A DNA stretch of 6,365 nt from an uncultured Bacilli bacterium (GCA_944351315.1 CALVPL010000135.1:1-6365), one strand, 5' to 3'. Shown: positions 1-5,727, counted from the stretch's first letter. A program made the numbers and translations. The notes: generated by a model not told the origin, from the sequence alone.

Positions 1-455
1 AATGGAACTTGGGAGGTACAGCGAGTTATACAAGTTCAAGTAATGGATTAGCAAGTCATTGGTATACATACGAAAGAGGGACAGAAGTATATAGTGGAAG
101 ACCAACAGAATGGATAGGGAAAATAGGATTAATGTATCCAAGTGATTACGGATATGCGACAAGTGGAGGAAGTACTACAAATAGAGAAACATGCTTAAAT
201 ACGGAATTATACAATTGGAGAAATTATTACGATTGTTTCAATAACGACTGGTTATATAATAGTTATACTCAATGGACCATAACTCCCTATTCCGGTAATT
301 CGTTCTCCGTGTTCGGTGTGCACAGTTATGGGTTCGTGAACTACTATAATGCGAGCAGCAGGCCCACTTTTTTCCCCGCCTTATATCTAAGCTCTAACGT
401 TAAAATCACTGGTGGCGATGGAACAAAAGAAAACCCATATACTTTAAGTTTATAA
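1..455 (+). CDS. Surface-type protein with lectin-like C-terminal module, 5' partial
   Basis: The reading frame is open from base 3 (codons for W-N-L-G-G-T), so the gene begins upstream of the window; the TTG at 9 is an internal leucine codon. Numbering from that codon, 148 residues are visible. They are rich in Gly, Ser, Tyr, Asn and Trp, with a cysteine pair (C62, C76), the segment IGKIGLMYPSDYGYA (38-50 region), NDWLY (79-83), QWTITP (88-93), and a closing PALYLSSNV...ITGGDGTKENPYTL. This pattern is familiar from paralogous proteins of uncultured gut Firmicutes, many of which I recall having a prepilin-type N-terminus followed by an extracellular C-type-lectin/FGE-like domain; that N-terminus cannot be seen here. 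The likely role is an exported or pilus-associated ligand-binding protein (inference). Codon use changes abruptly at W89, as described in the separate entry. The gene ends before a terminator and is not part of the downstream operon. Confidence 0.75.
   Translation, partial: WNLGGTASYTSSSNGLASHWYTYERGTEVYSGRPTEWIGKIGLMYPSDYGYATSGGSTTNRETCLNTELYNWRNYYDCFNNDWLYNSYTQWTITPYSGNSFSVFGVHSYGFVNYYNASSRPTFFPALYLSSNVKITGGDGTKENPYTLSL
273..380 (+). other. Candidate hypervariable (DGR variable-region-like) segment
   Basis: Over residues 89-124 of the surface protein, about 24 of 36 codons end in G or C, against about 19 of 88 in the preceding part, and GC rises to about 51%. From residue 98 to 118 no codon ends in A. 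Seven codons end in G (tcg, gtg, gtg, ggg, gtg, gcg, agg) and the other fourteen end in C or T. Those fourteen (ttc, tcc, ttc, ggt, cac, agt, tat, ttc, aac, tac, tat, aat, agc, agc) can each be read as an AAY codon altered only at positions 1 and 2. That is the signature expected when a reverse-transcribed template with AAC/AAT codons undergoes adenine-specific mutagenesis in a diversity-generating retroelement. No template repeat or reverse transcriptase occurs in this window. Cassette exchange among paralogues is the main alternative. Confidence 0.45.
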
Positions 456-458
456 AAG

Positions 459-493
459 AACTGTTATGAAGAAGACTTTCTAACAGTTTTTTT
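459..493 (+). terminator. Rho-independent terminator after surface-protein gene
   Basis: The perfect 8-bp arms AACTGTTA (459-466) and TAACAGTT (481-488) enclose a 14-base loop. That loop can extend the stem through GAAG/TTTC pairing after a one-base bulge. A run of seven Ts (487-493) overlaps the 3' arm. It starts four bases after the stop codon, so it closes the upstream gene and separates it from the ireB operon. Confidence 0.8.
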
Positions 494-499
494 CTTGTC

Positions 500-528
500 T
501 TGTAAAGTAGAACTCTTTTTGATAAAAT
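500..528 (+). promoter_or_regulatory. Sigma-A-type promoter of the ireB-trhP2 operon
   Basis: TTGTAA (500-505, 4/6 match to the -35 consensus) is separated by 17 bases from TAAAAT (523-528, 5/6 match to the -10). A TGA just before the -10 box gives an extended -10 element. Transcription would start near 535, leaving a short leader with the ribosome binding site AGAGGTGG (542-549) ahead of ireB. No other good promoter was seen before greA, so this one probably serves seven genes. Confidence 0.65.
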
Positions 529-552
529 AAATGTGTACTTAAGAGGTGGAAT

Positions 553-792
553 ATGGAAAATACGACATTGTTTGATGTTTCTGTAATAGAAAGTGCAAAC
601 GTTAAAAATGTCATCAAAGAAGTATGCAGTTTGTTAAAAGAAAGAGGATATAATCCTATTAATCAATTAGTAGGATATTTTATGAGTGGCGATCCTGGTT
701 ATATTTCTAGTTACAAAGGAGCTCGAGACAAAATTTTAACACTTGATAAAGCCCAAGCTCTTCAAGTAATTATAAAGGATTTTTTAAAGTGA
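553..792 (+). CDS. ireB: IreB family regulatory phosphoprotein (UPF0297/YrzL)
   Basis: This 79-residue cytoplasmic protein carries the family core RGYNPINQLVGYFMSGDPGY (residues 31-50), followed by a conserved S-x-K-x-A-R-D-K-I segment. In Enterococcus faecalis, IreB is a small regulator phosphorylated near its N-terminus on threonines by the PASTA-domain kinase IreK, and it influences cephalosporin resistance. Here the candidate acceptors are T4 and T5, just before LFD. The C-terminus is several residues shorter than in Enterococcus or Bacillus homologues, ending at KDFLK. The ATG is preceded by AGAGGTGG at good spacing. It is the first gene of the operon, and its TGA stop overlaps the GTG start of ruvX in GTGA. 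Placement ahead of ruvX is the usual Firmicutes arrangement. The kinase and phosphatase are not in the window. Confidence 0.92.
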   Translation: MENTTLFDVSVIESANVKNVIKEVCSLLKERGYNPINQLVGYFMSGDPGYISSYKGARDKILTLDKAQALQVIIKDFLK

Positions 793-1217
793 GATATTTG
801 GGTTTAGATTTAGGGACCAAAACTCTAGGACTTTCTGTAAGTGATAAAACAAACACCATAGCTTCTCCTTATAAAACACTTCATTTTAAAGAAAATGAAT
901 ATACAAGTGTTTTACAAGAATTAAAAAAAATTGTTGAAGAAAAAGAAATTACAGCTTTTGTGTTAGGACTTCCAAAAAACATGAACAATTCCTTAGGTTT
1001 TGCAAGTGAAAGAAGTTTGAATTTCAAAAAAATCTTAGAAGAAAATTTTTCTTTACCAGTTTATTTAGTAGATGAAAGATTAAGTACAATTGAAGCTGAA
1101 AAAATTTTATTAAGTAGCGATAAAAAACGTCAAAAAAGAAAAAAAGTGATTGACAATGTGGCCTCATCAATCATTTTAGATACATTTTTAAAAGGAAGGA
1201 AAAACAAAAATGAATGA
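789..1217 (+). CDS. ruvX: RuvX/YqgF family nuclease (putative Holliday junction resolvase / pre-16S rRNA processing)
   Basis: This 142-residue RNase H-fold protein is of normal family length. The first strand YLGLDLGTKTLGLSVSD (3-19) carries the catalytic D7. VLGLPKNMNN (58-67) is the family's GLP motif, VDERLSTIEAE (94-104) holds the conserved D95/E96/R97 region, and D122 in KKVIDNVASSIIL is the last acidic position. All expected acidic residues are therefore present. In bacteria YqgF is linked to maturation of the 16S rRNA 5' end, and homologues cleave Holliday junctions; which activity dominates here cannot be read from sequence. The start is GTG, overlapping the ireB stop by three bases and preceded by AAAGGA (774-779) at nine bases, consistent with translational coupling. 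Its own TGA lies eight bases inside the next gene. Confidence 0.93.
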   Translation: MRYLGLDLGTKTLGLSVSDKTNTIASPYKTLHFKENEYTSVLQELKKIVEEKEITAFVLGLPKNMNNSLGFASERSLNFKKILEENFSLPVYLVDERLSTIEAEKILLSSDKKRQKRKKVIDNVASSIILDTFLKGRKNKNE

Positions 1218-1503
1218 GAAAAAACCAATTACCAATAGTGTGTTTACTGTAAAAGATGAAAATGGAAAAAATATAGAATGTGAAATTTTATTTACCTTTG
1301 AATCCCCTGAAACAAAGAAAAATTACATCGTATATACGGATAATACAAAAGATGATGCCGGTGCTTTAAAAGTTTATGCAAATGTCTATGATAAAAGTGG
1401 CTCTAGTAAAGAACTTTTACCTTTAGAAACAGAAGAAGAGTGGAATACAGTTGAAACCATTCTAGCTAAATTAGAAGAAAAGGATGAAAAAGAGAACAAA
1501 TGA
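1210..1503 (+). CDS. DUF1292 domain protein (YrzB-like)
   Basis: This is a 97-residue, soluble, acidic protein of the DUF1292 family. A segment of the type F-T-V-x-D-E-x-G near residues 12-20 is followed by a beta-rich core (ECEILFTFESPETKKNYIVY, about 23-42), VYANVYD, and a Glu/Lys-rich C-terminal tail containing EEEWNTVETIL. Its biochemical role is unknown. The family is found almost invariably between ruvX and mltG or alaS-linked genes in Firmicutes, as in B. subtilis yrzB. The ATG at 1210 overlaps the end of ruvX by eight bases and has GGAAGGA (1194-1200) nine bases upstream. The stop overlaps the mltG start in ATGA. No signal peptide or membrane segment is visible. Confidence 0.85.
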   Translation: MNEKKPITNSVFTVKDENGKNIECEILFTFESPETKKNYIVYTDNTKDDAGALKVYANVYDKSGSSKELLPLETEEEWNTVETILAKLEEKDEKENK

Positions 1504-2567
1504 AAAAAGTTGGAATAATTCTTGCAGTACTTCTTTTAGTACTCTGCCTTTTTTTAGGGGGCTTTTATATTTGGGGAATGGGATCTGTATCAAAAGAAAA
1601 TACCATCAAAACCTTCATAATTGAACCTGGAACAAGCAAAAAAACAGTAGCTGAAAATCTAGAAAAAGCTGGCCTTATTCGTAGCAAGTATCCTTTAATT
1701 GTCTATCTTTTCTTTGATGGATCTAATATTCAAGCAGGAGAATACGAATTAAGTACGAATATGACACCGAGTGAAATGATTGAAAAATTTGCAAAAGGTG
1801 AAGTAAAAATCAATTCAAAAACCGTTTTATTAGTTGAAGGAAAAAGACTCACTGATTATGCAAATACCTTAGCTGAAAACTTGAATTTTACCAGTGAAGA
1901 ATTTCTAGCTCAAGCTGGTGATAAAGAATATTTAAAATCGTTAATTGATGGAGGGGAATTTTGGTTTTTAAAAGAAGAAATATTAAATGAAGAAATTTAC
2001 TATCCTTTAGAAGGATATTTATATCCAGATACGTATGAATTTTTAGAAACCGCTAGTCCTAGTGATGTGATAGAAACACTTTTAAATCACACAAAAACAA
2101 AATTAGAAAGTGTTAAAAGTGATATTGAAAATAGTCCTTATTCAGTACATGAAATCCTATCTTTAGCATCGATGGTAGAAAAAGAAGCCAATAGTAAGTC
2201 CGATCGTGAAATGGTAGCTCAAGTCTTTTTAACTCGCTTAAAAGAAAATTGGTCTTTAGGAAGTGATGTAACAACGTATTATGGAGCTCATAAGGAGATT
2301 GGGAAAGATGAACTTACTTGGAATGAATTAAATGATTCCAATCCATATAATACGCGTTTGACAGATGGATCAATGAATGGTAAACTACCTATTGGACCGA
2401 TTTGTAATCCAAGTATTACAAGTATTGAAGCAGTCTTGCATCCAAGTAATACCAATTATTATTACTTTGTTGCTAATGTCTGCACCGGAGAAGTTTTCTT
2501 TCAAACAACGAGTGAAGAATTCAGCAAGAAAAATACCGAATTAAGTCAAGTTTGTTCGGGAAATTAA
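1500..2567 (+). CDS. mltG: Endolytic murein transglycosylase MltG (YceG family)
   Basis: This 355-residue membrane-anchored enzyme cleaves nascent glycan strands near the cytoplasmic membrane and so helps set peptidoglycan chain length. Residues 4-26 form a single N-terminal hydrophobic anchor after MKK. A LysM-like region follows (about 38-100, including the stretch around IEPGTSKKTVAENLEKAGLI and the QAGEYELS motif). The YceG catalytic domain contains EGYLYPDTYEF (171-181), ASMVEKEA (223-230) with E227 aligning to the catalytic glutamate of E. coli MltG, NPYNTR (281-286), LPIGPICNPS (296-305) and HPSNTNYYYFVA (314-325). Length and motif order are normal. The start ATG overlaps the preceding TGA (ATGA), and the only nearby Shine-Dalgarno-like stretch is weak (AAAGAG, 1489-1494), so expression probably depends on coupling to the DUF1292 gene. 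Confidence 0.95.
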   Translation: MKKVGIILAVLLLVLCLFLGGFYIWGMGSVSKENTIKTFIIEPGTSKKTVAENLEKAGLIRSKYPLIVYLFFDGSNIQAGEYELSTNMTPSEMIEKFAKGEVKINSKTVLLVEGKRLTDYANTLAENLNFTSEEFLAQAGDKEYLKSLIDGGEFWFLKEEILNEEIYYPLEGYLYPDTYEFLETASPSDVIETLLNHTKTKLESVKSDIENSPYSVHEILSLASMVEKEANSKSDREMVAQVFLTRLKENWSLGSDVTTYYGAHKEIGKDELTWNELNDSNPYNTRLTDGSMNGKLPIGPICNPSITSIEAVLHPSNTNYYYFVANVCTGEVFFQTTSEEFSKKNTELSQVCSGN

Positions 2568-2584
2568 TAGAAAAGAGTGAAATC

Positions 2585-3181
2585 ATGAAAAATTTAATTT
2601 TGGAAATGGAAGCCTATGCTAAAGAAAAAAACGTTCCAATCATGGAAAAAGATGGCATTGCCTTTTTGATGAAATATATTAAAGCTCACAACGTAAAAAA
2701 TGTTTTAGAAATCGGCAGTGCAATTGGTTATTCAGCAATCCTAATGGCTTCAAGTAGCCCAGATGTAAAAGTTACAACCATTGAAAGAGATGAAATAAAT
2801 TATATGGAATGTTTAAAAAACGTCAAAAAATGTTCTTTTGAACAAAAAGTAAACGTTGTATTTCAAGATGCTTTAGACCTGAATTTAGCCGAAGGAACAT
2901 TATTTGATCTTATCTTCATTGATGCTGCCAAGGGTCAATATATGAAATTTTTTGAAAAATATAAATATTTTTTAGCCCCTCATGGAGCAATCATAACAGA
3001 TAATTTAAAATTTCATGGCTATGTTGGAAAATCGGAAAAAATTGAAAGTAAAAATTTAAGACAATTAGTTTCTAAAATTGAAAATTATATTGATTTTTTA
3101 AAAACAAATGAGGAGTTTGATACGCAATTCTACGATGTTGGAGATGGCTTATCAGTAAGTGTACGAAAAAATGAACAATAA
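2585..3181 (+). CDS. trmR: tRNA 5-hydroxyuridine methyltransferase TrmR (YrrM-like O-methyltransferase)
   Basis: This is a 198-residue class I SAM-dependent O-methyltransferase. B. subtilis TrmR (YrrM) methylates 5-hydroxyuridine at tRNA position 34 to 5-methoxyuridine. Visible motifs are VPIMEKDGI (17-25), the SAM loop LEIGSAIGYSA (41-51), acidic E67 in TIERDE, FIDAAKGQY (111-119) and IITDN (137-141). D113, D139 and N140 are the likely divalent-metal ligands of this family. The C-terminus has the family's VGDGLSVS. An in-frame TTG at 2552 would add 11 residues and overlap mltG. I chose the ATG at 2585 because it follows AAAGAGTGA and lies after the mltG stop with a 17-base gap, the only non-overlapping junction in the operon. 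The protein is somewhat shorter at the N-terminus than B. subtilis YrrM. The two following U32-family genes act upstream in the same pathway. Confidence 0.9.
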   Translation: MKNLILEMEAYAKEKNVPIMEKDGIAFLMKYIKAHNVKNVLEIGSAIGYSAILMASSSPDVKVTTIERDEINYMECLKNVKKCSFEQKVNVVFQDALDLNLAEGTLFDLIFIDAAKGQYMKFFEKYKYFLAPHGAIITDNLKFHGYVGKSEKIESKNLRQLVSKIENYIDFLKTNEEFDTQFYDVGDGLSVSVRKNEQ

Positions 3182-3971
3182 AATTTTAATTATTCCTGGA
3201 ACAAACACTTTAGAGAAAGTTACGAATAGTTACTTTCTTTTTCCTTTAAAAGATTTTAGTATTGGCTATGAAAAAAAATTCACTTTAGAAGAAATTCCAA
3301 ATCATTCTTACATTTATATAAATCGCCTTTTAGATCATGAAGATATTCTAAAATTTCAAACTTTATTGCCTTTAATTCAAGAAAAAGTAAAAGGAATTGT
3401 TTTTGAAGATTTAGGAATTTTAGAAATTTTACGAGAAAATAAAATTCAAGTTGAAACTATTTTTTATCCATCTCATGCAATTTGTAGTTCTTATACAGTA
3501 AATAGTTATTTAGAAGAAATGGATACAGTAATTTTATCTAACGATATTACAAAAGAAGAAATACAAGAAATTTTAACAAAAGCTTCCAAACCAATTGGCA
3601 TGTTAATTTATGGCCACTTACCTTATATGTATTCTAGAAGAACATTACTCACTAACTATGAAAAAAATTTCAATTTGCCAATTCAAAAAGTAAAAAAAAT
3701 AAAAGAACCGATAAGCAAACAAGAATTTTTAGTTTTTGAAGATGAAAAAGGAACTATTTTATATGATCCATGTGTGTATGAAAATCGATACTTTTTAAGT
3801 GCTTCAAATATTTCCTATTTTTTAATAGATTTGAACATGATTGAAATAAAGAATGTAAAAAAATTTCTTGAAGAATGGTTAAAAAATGAAAGCAAGAACA
3901 ATACGACTTCAGGATTTTTGAATCGTAAAACTATTTATCGTTTGCCACCAAAAGGAGGAAAAAATGATTGA
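3171..3971 (+). CDS. trhP1: TrhP1-like U32 family protein (YrrN-like), divergent and cysteine-poor
   Basis: This 266-residue protein matches B. subtilis YrrN (TrhP1) by position and by motifs. TrhP1 is one of two U32 proteins required for tRNA 5-hydroxyuridine formation. Its LIYGHLPYMYSRRTLLTNY (145-163) aligns with the U32 signature of the next gene, but Pro and Thr replace the two signature cysteines. FEDEKGTILYD (189-199) and GFLNRKTIY (248-256) are recognisable YrrN-type segments. The N-terminal half is poorly conserved and lacks the clear barrel motifs of TrhP2, and the protein is roughly 40 residues shorter than I recall for YrrN. I chose the ATG at 3171 over the GTG at 3159; it overlaps the end of trmR by 11 bases, with no strong ribosome binding site. 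Its last codons contain the ribosome binding site of trhP2. Family assignment is good, but the exact role here is inferred from B. subtilis. Confidence 0.75.
   Translation: MNNKILIIPGTNTLEKVTNSYFLFPLKDFSIGYEKKFTLEEIPNHSYIYINRLLDHEDILKFQTLLPLIQEKVKGIVFEDLGILEILRENKIQVETIFYPSHAICSSYTVNSYLEEMDTVILSNDITKEEIQEILTKASKPIGMLIYGHLPYMYSRRTLLTNYEKNFNLPIQKVKKIKEPISKQEFLVFEDEKGTILYDPCVYENRYFLSASNISYFLIDLNMIEIKNVKKFLEEWLKNESKNNTTSGFLNRKTIYRLPPKGGKND
3951..3958 (+). promoter_or_regulatory. Strong ribosome binding site of trhP2 inside trhP1
   Basis: AAAGGAGG is close to a perfect anti-16S match, five bases before the ATG at 3964. It lies in frame within the end of trhP1, where it encodes the K-G-G of the C-terminal tail. 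It is the best Shine-Dalgarno within the operon and fixes the trhP2 start. Confidence 0.85.
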
Positions 3972-5154
3972 ATTACTAGCTCCAGCTGGAGATTTAGAAA
4001 AGTTAAAATTTGCTTTTCATTATGGTGCAGATGCTGTATATATTGGAGGTCAAAATTTTAGTTTAAGAGCCAATGCCAAAAATTTTTCTTTAGAAGATAT
4101 TCAAGAAGGAGTAAGTTATGCTCACAAACGAGGCAAAAAAGTCTATGTAACGGTCAATATTATTTTTCATGAAGAAGATGTAAATGGAGTAGAAGAATAT
4201 CTAAAAAAATTAGATGAAATAGGAGTAGACGCGATTATTGTAAGTGATTTATACATAGTCAAATTAGCAAGAAAATTAGGTCTTTCTTTAGAAGTCCATT
4301 TATCTACTCAAGCTAGTGTCTTAAATGAAAGTGCAGCTTTATTTTATAAAAAATTAGGAGTAAAACGCATTGTTTTAGCCAGAGAGGCAAGCAAAGAAGA
4401 AATCGCTGCTATTAAAAAAGCAACCAATTTAGATTTAGAATGCTTTGTCCATGGAGCTATGTGTACTTCCTTTTCAGGAAGATGTGTTTTATCTAATGTA
4501 ATCACCAATCGGGATGCGAATCGTGGAGGATGTGCTCAAGTTTGTCGATTTACTTTTGATGCTCAAGAAAAAAATGTATTTAGCATGACAAGTAAAGATC
4601 TTAATATGATTTCTCATATGAATGAAATGATTAAATTAGGAGTAAATTCTTTCAAAGTAGAAGGAAGAATGCGAGGAATATATTATATCGCAACAGTGAT
4701 TTTATCCTATCGCCGGTTAATAGATAAAATTAAAGCCAACACATTAACGAAAGAAGATGAAGCCTATTACTTACGTGTTTTAAATCGTGTAGCAAATCGA
4801 GAAAGTGCCTCACAATTTTTTGAAAGTTTGCCTACCGAAAAAGAGCAATATTTTTTAGGAAGACAAGAAGTTTCCAATCAAGATTTCCTTGGTTTAGTTC
4901 TAGATTATGATTCAGAAAATAAAATAGCTAAAATAGAACAACGAAATTACTTTAAAGTCGAAGATCAAGTGGAATTTTTTGGACCAAACATGGAAACATT
5001 TTCTTATCAAATACATAAAATAGAAAATGATCAAGGAGAAAATATTGAAATTGCCAATCACCCCAATATGATCGTATATTTGAAAGTAGACAAACCCTTA
5101 CAAAAATATGATATGATGCGTATGAAAGTGTTTGACAAACAAAGAAATTTATAG
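3964..5154 (+). CDS. trhP2: TrhP2-like U32 family protein (YrrO-like), tRNA hydroxylation
   Basis: This 396-residue member of the peptidase U32 family corresponds to B. subtilis YrrO (TrhP2) and E. coli TrhP (YegQ), which are required for prephenate-dependent 5-hydroxyuridine formation at tRNA position 34. Despite the family name, a proteolytic role is doubtful. The N-terminal LLAPAGDLEKLKFAFHYGADAV (4-25, in part) and NFSLRANAKNF (31-41) are classic. LSTQASVLN (113-121) follows. The U32 signature is ECFVHGAMCTSFSGRCVLS (159-177), with C167 and C174. GGCAQVCR (188-195) adds C190 and C194, giving a four-cysteine set plausible for an iron-sulfur cluster. SFKVEGRMR (229-237) is also a family motif. 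The C-terminal part (about 300-396) is a small beta-rich domain. The gene overlaps trhP1 by eight bases. Its final codons contain the greA promoter. Confidence 0.93.
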   Translation: MIELLAPAGDLEKLKFAFHYGADAVYIGGQNFSLRANAKNFSLEDIQEGVSYAHKRGKKVYVTVNIIFHEEDVNGVEEYLKKLDEIGVDAIIVSDLYIVKLARKLGLSLEVHLSTQASVLNESAALFYKKLGVKRIVLAREASKEEIAAIKKATNLDLECFVHGAMCTSFSGRCVLSNVITNRDANRGGCAQVCRFTFDAQEKNVFSMTSKDLNMISHMNEMIKLGVNSFKVEGRMRGIYYIATVILSYRRLIDKIKANTLTKEDEAYYLRVLNRVANRESASQFFESLPTEKEQYFLGRQEVSNQDFLGLVLDYDSENKIAKIEQRNYFKVEDQVEFFGPNMETFSYQIHKIENDQGENIEIANHPNMIVYLKVDKPLQKYDMMRMKVFDKQRNL

Positions 5155-5160
5155 TATTAT
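5132..5160 (+). promoter_or_regulatory. Near-consensus promoter of greA within the end of trhP2
   Basis: TTGACA (5132-5137, perfect -35) and TATTAT (5155-5160, 5/6 match to the -10) are separated by exactly 17 bases. The -35 and most of the spacer are coding sequence for the last residues of TrhP2 (F-D-K-Q-R-N-L), and the -10 begins right after its TAG stop. The predicted transcription start is near 5167, leaving a leader of about 25 bases before the greA ATG. Confidence 0.8.
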
Positions 5161-5191
5161 GTGGACTGTGTTAAAAAAGGAAAGTGATAAA

Positions 5192-5653
5192 ATGAAAGAT
5201 GAAATTATCTTGACACCAGAAGGATATTTAGAATTAGAAACCGAATTAAATGAATTAAAAACTGTGGTTCGCCCTCGTGTTATAAAAGATTTAAAAGATG
5301 CTCGTGCTCAAGGAGATTTATCTGAAAATGCCGATTACGATTCTGCTCGTGATGAACAAGCTCAAGTAGAAGCTCGTATTAAAGAACTTGAATTTAAACT
5401 TGAACATAGCAAAATTGCTGAATCTAAAGGAAAAGGAGTAGCGTCAATTGGTTCAACTGTAGTTGTATTATATGATGACGACGATGAAGAAGAATATAAA
5501 ATTGTTGGTTCTATGGAAGCGGATCCATTAGAAAACAAAATTTCTAACGAAAGTCCAATTGGAAAAGCCGTTTTAGGTCATAAAAAAGGTGAAGTTTTAG
5601 AAGTAGAAAGTCCAAATGGTTCTTATAAAATAACTTTAGTAGATGTAAAATAA
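5192..5653 (+). CDS. greA: Transcription elongation factor GreA
   Basis: This 153-residue protein binds the RNA polymerase secondary channel and stimulates cleavage of backtracked transcripts. The N-terminal coiled coil (about 1-75) contains LTPEGYLELETELNELK (7-23), and its tip GDLSENADYDSARDEQ (41-56) carries the acidic D42 and E45 needed for cleavage. The C-terminal FKBP-like domain includes IGSTVVVLYDDDDEEEYKI (86-104), SPIGKAVLGHKKGE (121-134) and the closing ITLVDVK. An upstream in-frame TTG (5132) and ATG (5159) exist, but both fall inside the promoter and would precede the transcript. The ATG at 5192 follows AAAGGAAAG (5176-5184) and gives the normal family start. An acidic run of four Asp and three Glu (95-101) in a surface loop is somewhat unusual. 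The gene is followed at once by a terminator, so it is a single-gene unit plus read-through from the operon. Confidence 0.96.
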   Translation: MKDEIILTPEGYLELETELNELKTVVRPRVIKDLKDARAQGDLSENADYDSARDEQAQVEARIKELEFKLEHSKIAESKGKGVASIGSTVVVLYDDDDEEEYKIVGSMEADPLENKISNESPIGKAVLGHKKGEVLEVESPNGSYKITLVDVK

Positions 5654-5690
5654 AAGTTTCTGTGATGGAACTTTTTTTTTCTTTTTTTTT
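5652..5690 (+). terminator. Rho-independent terminator after greA
   Basis: AAAAGTTTC (5652-5660) pairs with GGAACTTTT (5667-5675), forming a 9-bp stem with one G-T pair and a six-base loop. The T tract is very long: nine Ts (5672-5680), one C, then nine more Ts (5682-5690). It begins within the greA stop codon. Confidence 0.88.
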
Positions 5691-5691
5691 G

Positions 5692-5700
5692 TGTTATACT
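5692..5700 (+). promoter_or_regulatory. Extended -10 promoter of the pilin-like gene
   Basis: TGT followed by TATACT (5695-5700) is an extended -10 element with a 5/6 match. At 17 bases upstream there is only the T tract of the greA terminator, so no true -35 is visible. The start of transcription would be near 5707, and the strong ribosome binding site GAGGGAGG (5715-5722) lies five bases before the ATG at 5728. The promoter is compactly fused to the terminator. Confidence 0.55.
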
Positions 5701-5727
5701 CATATTGTGAAGTAGAGGGAGGCCAAA

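Noticed and set aside
9..11. TTG as the start of the left-edge protein
   Set aside because: The frame stays open to the window edge (base 3), there is no ribosome binding site, and the family has a long N-terminal part that must lie upstream.
459..488. Inverted repeat as a DGR target-site hairpin downstream of the variable-looking segment
   Set aside because: A perfect stem followed immediately by seven Ts just after a stop codon is explained more simply as a transcription terminator, and the 14-base loop is unlike the short loops of DGR hairpins.
553..2567. Mycoplasma-type code in which TGA is Trp
   Set aside because: TGA ends several genes exactly at family-typical lengths with start/stop overlaps, and Trp is written TGG throughout.
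2552..2584. Upstream TTG start for trmR
   Set aside because: It overlaps the end of mltG without a ribosome binding site, and the added residues show no family match. The ATG at 2585 has a purine-rich site.
5132..5191. Upstream TTG or ATG starts for greA
   Set aside because: They sit within the greA promoter hexamers, and the added residues are absent from GreA proteins.
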